IMG/VR virus record: IMGVR_UViG_3300030098_003959
Span: 1 to 26,881 of that record
DNA: 26,881 bases
Source: a virus
Reading direction: 5' to 3' (one strand)
A program made the position numbers and the translations under genes. Below, one piece after another: positions 6,086 through 12,073 of this stretch. The notes beneath the pieces are model-generated. The model had not been told where the DNA came from. It worked only from the letters and a program-made list of their open reading frames with translations, and made no database searches. Position 1 is the stretch's first letter. The number at the start of each line of letters is the position of its first letter.

Positions 6086-6464
6086 TTTTAATTTGATTTA
6101 ATTCATCTAATAAGCGTTTTATTTCTTTTCTTTTTTCATAAAAGCCCCCACCATAAACATTAAATTTTTTCATTTCAGTTAAAAAATTATCAAAATCTTT
6201 TTTTACATCTTGATATGTTTTTAATTCAAAAGCAAATTTATTAACATGATGAATGCTAGAAGCATGATTAATTGATTTAAAATATTTATTCATTCCATTA
6301 TGAGTAACCTCCATATATTTATATAGATAATAAATAAACATTCTTTTGGCTTTAATAGTTTCAGAACTTCTGTTTTTATTTCTTAAAACAACATCCCTTT
6401 TAGCATTAAAAATTTCACAAGATATGTTTAAAGCATGATTAATTATTTTATCTTTTACAGTCAT
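6072..6464 (-). CDS. DnaA domain IV-like DNA-binding protein
   Basis: The core of this 130-residue protein resembles the C-terminal DNA-binding domain of DnaA. A long helix (KAKRMFIYYLYKYMEVTH, 38-55) corresponds to the DnaA segment ARxIAMYL, and INHASSIHHVNKFAFEL (65-81) corresponds to the signature GGRDHSTVIHAVKKIEEL that reads the DnaA box. There is no AAA+ domain, so it cannot load helicase like DnaA itself. A stand-alone domain IV could recognise an origin, compete with host DnaA or anchor another phage protein. It lies one base after or overlapping the annealing-like gene and is followed by another HTH protein. Confidence 0.68.
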   Translation of the reverse strand: MTVKDKIINHALNISCEIFNAKRDVVLRNKNRSSETIKAKRMFIYYLYKYMEVTHNGMNKYFKSINHASSIHHVNKFAFELKTYQDVKKDFDNFLTEMKKFNVYGGGFYEKRKEIKRLLDELNQIKNENN

Positions 6465-6841
6465 TAGGGCTGGTGTTTTAATTCATCTTCTGAGTAAGCG
6501 TTTGTTAATCCAATAGTTTTTATAATTACTCTTGCTAACGCTCTTTTCTCTGCAATTTCAACTTTAAAATTCTGATTGCAATTTTTTATTGATGCGCTTC
6601 CAAATGTTTCCATTTGTCTTAACCATTCTCCATCTTGGCCTTGTAAATATGAAGTGGCTTTAATAACTACATTGTCAAGAGAGCAACATATGACCTCAAA
6701 TTCTACTTGTATGTTTTTATCTAATTGGATTTTTTCTATGCCTGATCGTGTTATAATTACAAAACCTCTTCTGTCTTGAAAAATATCTTCCTTAGTTAAA
6801 TTGTAATCTTTATAGATTTTAGTTAATTCTTTTTTTGTCAT
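6464..6841 (-). CDS. Possible single-strand annealing (Rad52-like) protein
   Basis: This 125-residue alpha/beta protein has FVIITRSGIEKIQ (about residues 27-39), a central set of strands (VEFEVICCS, NVVIKATSYL) and a C-terminal helix EIAEKRALARVIIKTIGL (about 95-112) followed by YSEDEL. A conserved helix of the form AEKRA..R...K..GL with a following acidic patch is common in small phage proteins of the Rad52/annealase type in recombination or replication modules, and close relatives occur in Bacteroidota phages. The assignment rests on this pattern and on context, so treat it as tentative. It sits between the primase-like and DnaA-like genes. Confidence 0.45.
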   Translation of the reverse strand: MTKKELTKIYKDYNLTKEDIFQDRRGFVIITRSGIEKIQLDKNIQVEFEVICCSLDNVVIKATSYLQGQDGEWLRQMETFGSASIKNCNQNFKVEIAEKRALARVIIKTIGLTNAYSEDELKHQP

Positions 6842-6842
6842 G

Positions 6843-7373
6843 TTAATTTATATAAGTTAAAAAAAATGGTTGTTTTATTCTGCCTTGCGCATAATCTAAA
6901 CTAATATTAAATTTTTGCTCATATTCTCTGCACAGGTTTTTATATTTTTCATAATATAAATAGGGATCGAGAGTATTAAATAATTTTTTAATAAAAAACT
7001 TTATACCTTTTCCACTTGGACTGTCAATAACATATACTGATTCCTTTTTTATTTTTTCTTTAAATATTTTAATTTGCTCTTCAGTATTATCGCTTAAATC
7101 TACATCAAAAGGTTTTATTATATTTTCTTTTATTATACCTTGATTCAGATTATATTCAAATTTGTTAAATAAAACAACTGGTAGACGTTTTTTGTAATAA
7201 TTATAATCATAACTTTTATATTCAAATTTTCTTAAATTATTTATTTGAATTTTTAAGTTATCAGATTTCATAATTTTTATTAAATCAGTAAAATCTATAT
7301 ATTTTTCAGGATAATTATTAATGCCTTTTTTAAGCATAATTCCTTCTGGATAGTAGCTAATTAACTTTTCCAT
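6843..7373 (-). CDS. VirE_N/BT4734-like primase-type domain protein, stand-alone
   Basis: This 176-residue protein matches the BT4734-like N-terminal domain (also VirE_N), a relative of archaeo-eukaryotic primase-polymerases found in Bacteroidota mobile elements and phages. The family pattern is visible: YYKKRLPVVLFNKFEY (about 60-75), an Asp-x-Asp strand in KPFDVDLSD (about 87-95, metal ligands), SPSGKGIKFFIK (about 118-129) and a C-terminal Arg-plus-aromatic segment RIKQPFFLTY. In most relatives this domain is fused to a helicase or VirE domain; here it ends after the core, so it is a minimal form. It probably makes primers or contributes to origin function. It overlaps the preceding gene by one base. 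Confidence 0.68.
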   Translation of the reverse strand: MEKLISYYPEGIMLKKGINNYPEKYIDFTDLIKIMKSDNLKIQINNLRKFEYKSYDYNYYKKRLPVVLFNKFEYNLNQGIIKENIIKPFDVDLSDNTEEQIKIFKEKIKKESVYVIDSPSGKGIKFFIKKLFNTLDPYLYYEKYKNLCREYEQKFNISLDYAQGRIKQPFFLTYIN

Positions 7374-7591
7374 TATAGTTTATCCATTATAGCTCCTAAC
7401 ATTAGTAAAGCAACCGAACCTATTGCAACTGTAATAAATGCAATAACATTGCCTAATATTTCTTGAGCTGTTAATTTGTCTTTAATAGTATAATCAGTAA
7501 TATCTTGTTTTTTAAAAAACATGTCTAATTCTATTGTATTTAATAAATATTGTTTTTTGTTTTGTTTATTTGTTACTATATGTTGTTTCAT
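7373..7591 (-). CDS. Small single-pass membrane protein
   Basis: This 72-residue protein has a polar, lysine-rich N-terminal half and one clear C-terminal membrane segment (GNVIAFITVAIGSVALLMLGAI, broadly residues 47-68), ending MDKL. It probably sits in the inner membrane with the N-terminal half in the cytoplasm. No family recognised. As an early gene next to replication genes it could anchor replication at the membrane or block a competing phage, but nothing distinguishes these. Confidence 0.6.
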   Translation of the reverse strand: MKQHIVTNKQNKKQYLLNTIELDMFFKKQDITDYTIKDKLTAQEILGNVIAFITVAIGSVALLMLGAIMDKL

Positions 7592-7601
7592 AATTTTTTT
7601 A

Positions 7602-7796
7602 TTATTTGTCTTCTATATATTGTATTAATTTACTTTTTATTTCAATTATATCTACCCACTCTAAAAATTCATAAGCATCCATTGTTAGTCTAAATTCATT
7701 TCCAAATTCATCTAATCCTATATAGTTTATTTCATTTCCATCAATATAAAAAGTGTTCAAATCGTGTAATCTTTTATTTATTATTTCTTTTTTCAT
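7602..7796 (-). CDS. Small early protein, unknown
   Basis: This 64-residue protein contains a short beta-rich stretch (FYIDGNEINYIGLDEFGNEF, about 16-35) and an acidic helical end. The repeated strand-turn-strand pattern with Gly-Asn turns suggests a small beta-sheet domain. No family recognised. It lies in the promoter-proximal part of the left unit, where phages keep small host-directed proteins. Confidence 0.55.
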   Translation of the reverse strand: MKKEIINKRLHDLNTFYIDGNEINYIGLDEFGNEFRLTMDAYEFLEWVDIIEIKSKLIQYIEDK

Positions 7797-7829
7797 ATCT
7801 GTTTATTGTAGTTTTCATTGTTTTTGTTT

Positions 7830-7919
7830 TTATTTTACTATTGTGTAATGCATTGTCCAATTTGATACAGCATAGAACTCGTCTCCATTATCTAAAAGAA
7901 CTTTGTTTCCCATTATCAT
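7830..7919 (-). CDS. Tiny frame (29 residues), possibly a remnant
   Basis: A frame from ATG (7919) to TAA (7830) encodes 29 residues beginning MIMGNKVLLDNGDEFYAVSN. The same frame is open upstream without an ATG and reads ITAKV just before it, similar to IITAKA in the 66-residue protein at 7983-8183. The rest of 7797-7982 shows no better frame. It could be a short real gene using a GTG start near 7940, or a decayed relative of its neighbour. Confidence 0.3.
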   Translation of the reverse strand: MIMGNKVLLDNGDEFYAVSNWTMHYTIVK

Positions 7920-7982
7920 AACTACTTTTGCAGTTATCACTAAATTTTGGCTTATCTAAAATCATATCTTTTTATTTTTATA

Positions 7983-8183
7983 TTAATATATTGGTAGTTT
8001 ATAATATCCAAGCACTTCAACTTCAACTGGAAAAAATTCGTTTTTTCTAGTTCCCTTAGCTTTCGCAGTAATTATTGCACTTCTATTTTTTCCCCATTTT
8101 GCTTTTGATAATTCTGATAAAATTTCTTGTTGTACATATAAATCAAAAGTTTTCTTATCCATTTTATATTTTTGTATTTTCAT
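7983..8183 (-). CDS. First gene of the left unit, small basic protein
   Basis: This 66-residue protein begins about 20 bases after the predicted transcription start of the promoter at 8208-8238. It is basic, with a helical first half (FDLYVQQEILSELSKAKWG, about residues 13-31) and a beta-rich second half (SAIITAKAKG, then FPVEVEVLGYY). I recognise no family. Being the most promoter-proximal gene, it is probably the earliest and most strongly expressed product of this unit. Confidence 0.65.
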   Translation of the reverse strand: MKIQKYKMDKKTFDLYVQQEILSELSKAKWGKNRSAIITAKAKGTRKNEFFPVEVEVLGYYKLPIY

Positions 8184-8207
8184 TGTTTTAGTTTTTTAAT
8201 TATGGTA

Positions 8208-8238
8208 CAAATATACAATAATTTTTAACATAAACAAC
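8208..8238 (-). promoter_or_regulatory. Bacteroidota-type promoter of the left unit
   Basis: On the minus strand GTTG (8238-8235) is followed after exactly 19 bases by TATATTTG (8215-8208). The -7 element fits the Bacteroidota consensus TAnnTTTG at every fixed position, and the -33 element fits TTG at typical spacing. Initiation would fall near 8201, giving a leader of about 18 bases before the ATG at 8183. It lies just downstream of the terminator at 8291-8317, so it marks a clean boundary between transcription units. Confidence 0.8.
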
Positions 8239-8290
8239 ATAAATTGTAAAAAACTTTAGATTTATTTTGTTTTACTAGATATATATCAAT

Positions 8291-8317
8291 AAAAAAAAGC
8301 CCCTAAAATAGAGGCTT
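8291..8317 (-). terminator. Intrinsic terminator of the late unit
   Basis: The minus strand forms an 8-base-pair stem (AAGCCTCT with AGGGGCTT, one G-U) around a five-base ATTTT loop, followed by an uninterrupted run of T (six beyond the stem). It is 63 bases after the phosphoesterase stop codon. In the plus direction there is no T tract, so it acts one way only. Confidence 0.88.
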
Positions 8318-8380
8318 CTTCCAACAAATATTACGAAAATTGTACAAATAAACTTAAAAAACAGCCCAAATATATAAAAA

Positions 8381-9607
8381 TTATATTACAATTTTAAAAA
8401 CTGTTTGTTTTTTTAATGTTTTATCAAGGCTTTTAGCATTATAAGAAGATAACTCTTTGTTTATTGCATAGCCTTTAAATCCTTTTGTGTGCTGCAAATC
8501 TATCCTTATATCATGTCTTTCCTTATCTTTCATTATATATATGTTTTGTGCAGCCCTAGAGCTTAATAATAAAGCGTTTTCACTATAAGCATTTGCTCCC
8601 ACCAAACTAGAACTTCTTGCAAATAAATCAGTTATTTTTGTTTCATGTAAATGACCACAAATCATAAAATCAAGAATGATTCCATTTCTTGCATATTTAC
8701 TCATTACTTTAGCTATTTTGTCTGATTGCATATTACCAAGCTGATGACCATGAATAAGCAAAACATTATGCCCATTAACCTCAACAACCAATTCTAAACC
8801 TCCAGATGTAATAAAATTAATGTTAGGCAATAAAAGACGTAGCATTTCAAAGATAGTAAAATCGTAGTTATCACTAGCAACAATATCCACCCAGCCTAAT
8901 TCATATGCTCTTGATTCATTTCCAGAAACACAACCAACACTAACATTAGCAATGCTATTTAAATCTAAAATAAAATGTTTTAAAAGGTGAACACCTAAAA
9001 AAGTAGCTTTTGCTCTATTTGTACTCATTGCTAACTTTTCATCTAGCCTTCTATCTGAATTAAGTAAATCTCCAGTTATTGCAATAAAAATTTCTGTAAC
9101 ATTATAAAAACTAGAATATTGTTTTATGTAATGTGCAAACTTTTGTAACCTTTGAGATGCAACTTCAAAATCATATTTATTATTTTTTAAATCAACTAAC
9201 TCATTAAAGTGTGGATCTGCTATTTGAACTATAATAACTTGTTTATCTTTAGATTCATGCTGTTTTATTGTTGTTTTAAGGCTTTCTGTTTTAAGTAAAT
9301 CAATTAAAGCCTTATTATATTCAACTAAAGCATTTTCAAGCCTTACATGCTCTCTAAATGATTTATTCTTTATTCTATTAAGGTCGGCTTGTTTTTGGCT
9401 TCTTTTAGCCAATTTAAGGTTTTCTTCAATAACTTCTTTATCAGCTATCTCATATTGTATTATATCTTTTATCCTATGCCTTAGAGTTGTTTTCTTTACG
9501 TTTAAATGGTATTTCTCTATAAGATGTTGAGCTATGCTTTGATAGCCATTACCATTCCAAAAATGCTCTAATATTTCATCTAAATACTCTAAATATTTTG
9601 ATTCCAT
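8381..9607 (-). CDS. Calcineurin-like metallophosphoesterase with N-terminal HTH
   Basis: This 408-residue protein has a helix-turn-helix-like N-terminus (GYQSIAQHLIEKYHL, 21-35), a charged coiled region to about residue 120 and then a metallophosphoesterase domain. Metal-site motifs are ADPHF (Asp131, His133), TGDLLN (Asp180), SGNES (Asn230), IHGHQ (His286, His288) and CGHLH (His319, His321). Family members hydrolyse phosphoesters, including DNA and RNA ends (SbcD/Mre11) and nucleotides. The usual Gly-Asn-His motif, whose His acts as general acid, is Gly-Asn-Glu here. The HTH suggests it acts on DNA. It follows the endolysin with no gap and is the last gene before the late terminator. Confidence 0.8.
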   Translation of the reverse strand: MESKYLEYLDEILEHFWNGNGYQSIAQHLIEKYHLNVKKTTLRHRIKDIIQYEIADKEVIEENLKLAKRSQKQADLNRIKNKSFREHVRLENALVEYNKALIDLLKTESLKTTIKQHESKDKQVIIVQIADPHFNELVDLKNNKYDFEVASQRLQKFAHYIKQYSSFYNVTEIFIAITGDLLNSDRRLDEKLAMSTNRAKATFLGVHLLKHFILDLNSIANVSVGCVSGNESRAYELGWVDIVASDNYDFTIFEMLRLLLPNINFITSGGLELVVEVNGHNVLLIHGHQLGNMQSDKIAKVMSKYARNGIILDFMICGHLHETKITDLFARSSSLVGANAYSENALLLSSRAAQNIYIMKDKERHDIRIDLQHTKGFKGYAINKELSSYNAKSLDKTLKKQTVFKIVI

Positions 9608-9970
9608 TTAATATGTCCAAATTACACCTTGTATTTTATCTTCATCGAGGTCTACATGAATAAAATTGTGACCTATCCCAAATCTTGAAAAACCAGCATT
9701 CATTAATGCAGCTAAAATTACAGCTCTTTCCCTACTATTTTTTACTAATATATCAGCAGCTAATCCTTTTATATGTGAACTATTAGGATTCTTTTTACTT
9801 TCTGGATGATTTTCACACCTATATCCACTTGTAATAATAAAAGGAATGTCTGAACCGTCTTCATTTTTAGAATATCCTCTTGCAGCATCCAATACTTTTA
9901 CAAAAGTTCTATTTATTTTACTTTTACCACAACAAGTGCAAACAAATTCTCTTAGTTTAAAGTATTTCAT
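9608..9970 (-). CDS. Peptidase M15 endolysin (L-Ala-D-Glu or D-Ala-D-Ala type)
   Basis: This 120-residue protein is a complete Peptidase_M15_3 domain without signal peptide or cell-wall-binding domain. TSGYRCENH (48-55), SSHIKGLAAD (zinc ligands His66 and Asp73) and FIHVDLD (His105, with Asp107) give the full metal site. Such phage enzymes cut the peptide stem of peptidoglycan at lysis. A small globular endolysin without wall-binding module fits a Gram-negative host. It lies downstream of the small membrane proteins that would release it. Two N-terminal cysteine clusters (CTCC, 11-14) recur in this subfamily. Confidence 0.9.
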   Translation of the reverse strand: MKYFKLREFVCTCCGKSKINRTFVKVLDAARGYSKNEDGSDIPFIITSGYRCENHPESKKNPNSSHIKGLAADILVKNSRERAVILAALMNAGFSRFGIGHNFIHVDLDEDKIQGVIWTY

Positions 9971-10088
9971 AACACATATAAATTTTACAGCCTTTAATTT
10001 CTTTATAAAGCACTTTTTTATACTTAATTTTTTCTTCTGTTTTATTCCATTTTGGATTAGAACTGTTTAGTTTTCTTTTTTTAGCCAT
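9957..10088 (-). CDS. Very basic 43-residue protein
   Basis: I place the start at the ATG at 10088 (MAKKRKLNSSNPKWNK), which overlaps the preceding stop by 8 bases. A longer frame back to 10154 exists but would overlap the previous gene widely. The product is Lys-rich throughout and ends KIYMCYEIL, overlapping the endolysin start by 14 bases. No family recognised. The coupling at both ends suggests it is translated. Confidence 0.5.
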   Translation of the reverse strand: MAKKRKLNSSNPKWNKTEEKIKYKKVLYKEIKGCKIYMCYEIL

Positions 10089-10263
10089 TGTGTTTGTATT
10101 TTCCCATTTCACCATCATGTTTTCTTTGTTTACCATACTTTTTTGTTCTAACATCTATTCTATTTGGATAGTAATATTGCTTTTTTATTGGGGCAACTAA
10201 ATTTCCAAATTGCATAGTTAAAGCATTTGTTTTTTCTGGATCATATAATTTTTCTTTTTTCAT
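10081..10263 (-). CDS. Small basic protein in the lysis region
   Basis: This 60-residue hydrophilic protein (start MKKEKLYDPEKTNALT) is basic in its second half (VRTKKYGKQRKHDGEMGKYK). Its ATG overlaps the holin-like stop by four bases (ATGA), a strong sign of coupled translation. No domain recognised and no membrane segment. It might be a structural or DNA-binding peptide made with the late genes. Confidence 0.55.
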   Translation of the reverse strand: MKKEKLYDPEKTNALTMQFGNLVAPIKKQYYYPNRIDVRTKKYGKQRKHDGEMGKYKHNG

Positions 10264-10652
10264 TTTTTTGATTTTTCAAATGAACGTCCACCAAAATAAG
10301 CTCCAATGCAAGTCATTAACACCACTTTTAATAAATCTATCCATGATTGATCTACACTAAAAGTATAAAATCCAGCATCTATAAAAATTAACAAAACAGT
10401 AGAAACACATAAAAAAATTAAAACTAATGGCCTTATATTTTTACTAAGCCATGAATCGCTTTTCATATCATATTCCCAGCGTTTGCTAACTTCAATTTGC
10501 ATTGTTTTTTCATAATCTAAAACAACTTCTTTTATTTGTTTTTTTGCTTCTAAACGTTCTTGATCGGATGTTGAGATATTATCAATAACACCCCCAACAC
10601 CTTTAACAAGCTCAGTAGCTCCAGAAGAAAATATTTTACTTAGTATGCTCAT
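10260..10652 (-). CDS. Three-helix holin-like protein
   Basis: This 130-residue protein has an N-terminal amphipathic stretch, a charged helical middle (SDQERLEAKKQIKEVVLDYEK as two shorter segments, about 29-49) and two strong C-terminal membrane segments: PLVLIFLCVSTVLLIFID (about 73-92) and LLKVVLMTCIGAYFGGR (about 107-123), ending SFEKSKK. The ending and the helical lead region resemble the PF11351-type holins of gene transfer agents and siphophages. It would form the lesion that lets the M15 endolysin reach peptidoglycan. It overlaps both neighbours by four bases. Confidence 0.72.
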   Translation of the reverse strand: MSILSKIFSSGATELVKGVGGVIDNISTSDQERLEAKKQIKEVVLDYEKTMQIEVSKRWEYDMKSDSWLSKNIRPLVLIFLCVSTVLLIFIDAGFYTFSVDQSWIDLLKVVLMTCIGAYFGGRSFEKSKK

Positions 10653-10858
10653 GATTTTTTTCTTATATATTCTAAAATTATATCTATTTTATTTTTTATT
10701 TCTTCCATGTTTGAAGCATTTTTTTCATGATGTTTTGAAAAGGTATCTTTAACTTCTCTAATGCTAAAAAAAAAGAAATTATATAAAGCATATAAAGCTC
10801 CCAATAACAATACTAAAGGTAAGCCATACCCTTCTATTAATTGTAGTATTTCATTCAT
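10649..10858 (-). CDS. Small membrane protein with cytoplasmic helix
   Basis: This 69-residue protein has one N-terminal membrane segment (GLPLVLLLGALYALYNFFFF, about residues 12-31) and a charged coiled-coil tail of about 38 residues. The layout resembles small holin or pinholin accessory proteins. It overlaps the previous stop by one base (TAATG) and the next start by four. It may assist or time the holin. Confidence 0.62.
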   Translation of the reverse strand: MNEILQLIEGYGLPLVLLLGALYALYNFFFFSIREVKDTFSKHHEKNASNMEEIKNKIDIILEYIRKKS

Positions 10859-11145
10859 TATCTATATTTTAATCTTTCGTTTTCTCTTTTTATATATTCT
10901 ACCTCAACTTGTAAAGCAGCCAACTGTGTACTCATAATCATTAATTGTTCTTTACAATCTTCTTTTTCTTTTTCTAATTTTTCTACTCTAGCTTTTAAGT
11001 CATCCCTATATATTGTTTCTTCTTCTCTTTTATTTTTTTGTTTTTGTCTTTTATTTTTAATTAAATATTCATAAAATTTCCAAGCACCTCCACTAAATAA
11101 GAGAGTTATTATAGTTATTATAATACTAGTTAAATTTTCACTCAT
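10858..11145 (-). CDS. Single-pass membrane coiled-coil protein, spanin-like layout
   Basis: This 95-residue protein has an N-terminal membrane anchor (SIIITIITLLFSGGAWKFYEYL, roughly 7-28), a basic stop-transfer stretch (KNKRQKQKNKR) and then a coiled coil to the end (KARVEKLEKEKEDCKEQ and onwards). Inner-membrane spanins have this architecture but expose the coil outside the cytoplasm; the basic cluster after the segment instead favours a cytoplasmic coil by the positive-inside rule. It could therefore be a spanin-like or holin-control protein. I see no lipoprotein gene that would be an outer-membrane partner. Confidence 0.58.
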   Translation of the reverse strand: MSENLTSIIITIITLLFSGGAWKFYEYLIKNKRQKQKNKREEETIYRDDLKARVEKLEKEKEDCKEQLMIMSTQLAALQVEVEYIKRENERLKYR

Positions 11146-11522
11146 AAATTTTTAAATAATTTTTCTCTTTTCAATTTAAAAAATATCCAACTCCAAATGA
11201 AAAAATACCAGCCTGTTATAAATAATGCTCTAAAATCCTCTAATAAAAAACCATTTTTTTCAGTATAAATACTCACACAATAGCGAACAGTTGAAAAAAG
11301 GTATAAAATTAAATAAAAACCAACAGTATTAATTAACCATTCTAAATTATTTAAATTTAACAATATTAAAATAGAAGCTATAAAAAACACCATATAAAGC
11401 CAATAAGTGTTCGGCTGTCCAGCTTCTAACCAATAAGTGTAATTACTCCACAAAACTTGGTTATTAAAAATATCACTTACAACCCAAAAAAACAACAAAG
11501 GCTGGAAATCATAATAAAGCAA
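11142..11522 (-). CDS. Multi-pass membrane protein, aromatic-rich
   Basis: This 126-residue protein has about four hydrophobic segments, near residues 5-20, 40-60, 64-84 and 100-118, and is unusually rich in Trp, Tyr and Phe (for example WYFFIWSWIFF). The last segment is followed by a basic tail (KLKREKLFKN), suggesting a cytoplasmic C-terminus. No family recognised. In this position it could be a second holin, an antiholin or a superinfection-exclusion protein. It is coupled to the next gene by an ATGA overlap. Confidence 0.6.
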   Translation of the reverse strand: MLYYDFQPLLFFWVVSDIFNNQVLWSNYTYWLEAGQPNTYWLYMVFFIASILILLNLNNLEWLINTVGFYLILYLFSTVRYCVSIYTEKNGFLLEDFRALFITGWYFFIWSWIFFKLKREKLFKNL

Positions 11523-11546
11523 TATTTTTTTTAAACTTTTAATAAC

Positions 11547-11708
11547 TTACTTTTTAAAATTCCAATAGTATATCTTATAAATAGATAAACTTATGGCCAA
11601 AACAAGTGAAACAAAAGTCAATACTTCATTGCAATCTGTTATGCTAAAACCTATTGCTGTTCCATTTGCAGCTAAAATTTCTATTGTATCTTTAACCTCA
11701 CTTTTCAT
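11547..11708 (-). CDS. Small holin-like membrane protein (53 residues)
   Basis: The frame starts at an ATG overlapping the preceding stop (ATGA at 11708-11705) and runs 53 codons to TAA at 11549-11547. It begins MKSEVKDTIEILAANGTAIG, has one membrane segment around residues 27-46 (EVLTFVSLVLAISLSIYK) and a basic end WNFKK. The pattern of a soluble helix with a small-residue patch, one membrane helix and a short basic tail is typical of tiny phage proteins annotated as holins in marine phages. It is the first gene of the lysis region. Confidence 0.62.
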   Translation of the reverse strand: MKSEVKDTIEILAANGTAIGFSITDCNEVLTFVSLVLAISLSIYKIYYWNFKK

Positions 11709-12058
11709 GACTCATCCCAAGGCAAAGGTAGAGTTGCCTCTACTGGATTTTTTAATAAATTTATTGCTTCAGCTAATTGATCATCTATTTCAGATGCACT
11801 AGGATCAACTAAACCAGCTTCTAACCATGCCTCAACATTGTCTTTTGTCAATTCATTATAAGGTATGAAAGTAGAAGGATCAACAGGACCAACTATTAAA
11901 GCGCCATAAGCATCAACATAGTAGCCTGTACCTGCTTCAGGATCATAATCATCTGTTTGCGCTGAACGCCTCCAGTGAACTGTTATTACAACATCTTCCA
12001 AATCACCTTCATGTAACTTAGAATCCATTGCACTTATTATCCAATTATATGTTATCAT
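11705..12058 (-). CDS. Tail-fibre-associated small protein (DUF7936-like)
   Basis: This 117-residue protein begins MITYNWIISAMDSKLHEGD and has a beta strand VVITVHWRRSAQ, a Gly/Tyr-rich turn (GTGYYVDAYG) and a C-terminal helix ending ATLPLPWDES. This layout, with a Trp-containing strand at the start and the LPW ending, is that of a small protein common after tail-fibre genes in marine phages (DUF7936 type as I recall it). Its role is unknown; association with the fibre is inferred from position. It starts 15 bases after the fibre gene. Confidence 0.6.
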   Translation of the reverse strand: MITYNWIISAMDSKLHEGDLEDVVITVHWRRSAQTDDYDPEAGTGYYVDAYGALIVGPVDPSTFIPYNELTKDNVEAWLEAGLVDPSASEIDDQLAEAINLLKNPVEATLPLPWDES

Positions 12059-12073
12059 TTTTTTTATTTTTTA

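Noticed and set aside
8184-8290. Replication origin in the gap between the two units
   Set aside because: The gap is AT-rich, but I found no iterons or DnaA-box cluster, and the promoter explains most of it.
8367-8374. TATATTTG near the end of the phosphoesterase gene as a second promoter
   Set aside because: No TTG at suitable distance, and transcription from it would run straight into the terminator at 8291-8317.
9957-10154. Long version of the basic 65-residue frame
   Set aside because: It would overlap the previous coupled gene by 74 bases. The internal ATG at 10088 gives a normal short overlap.
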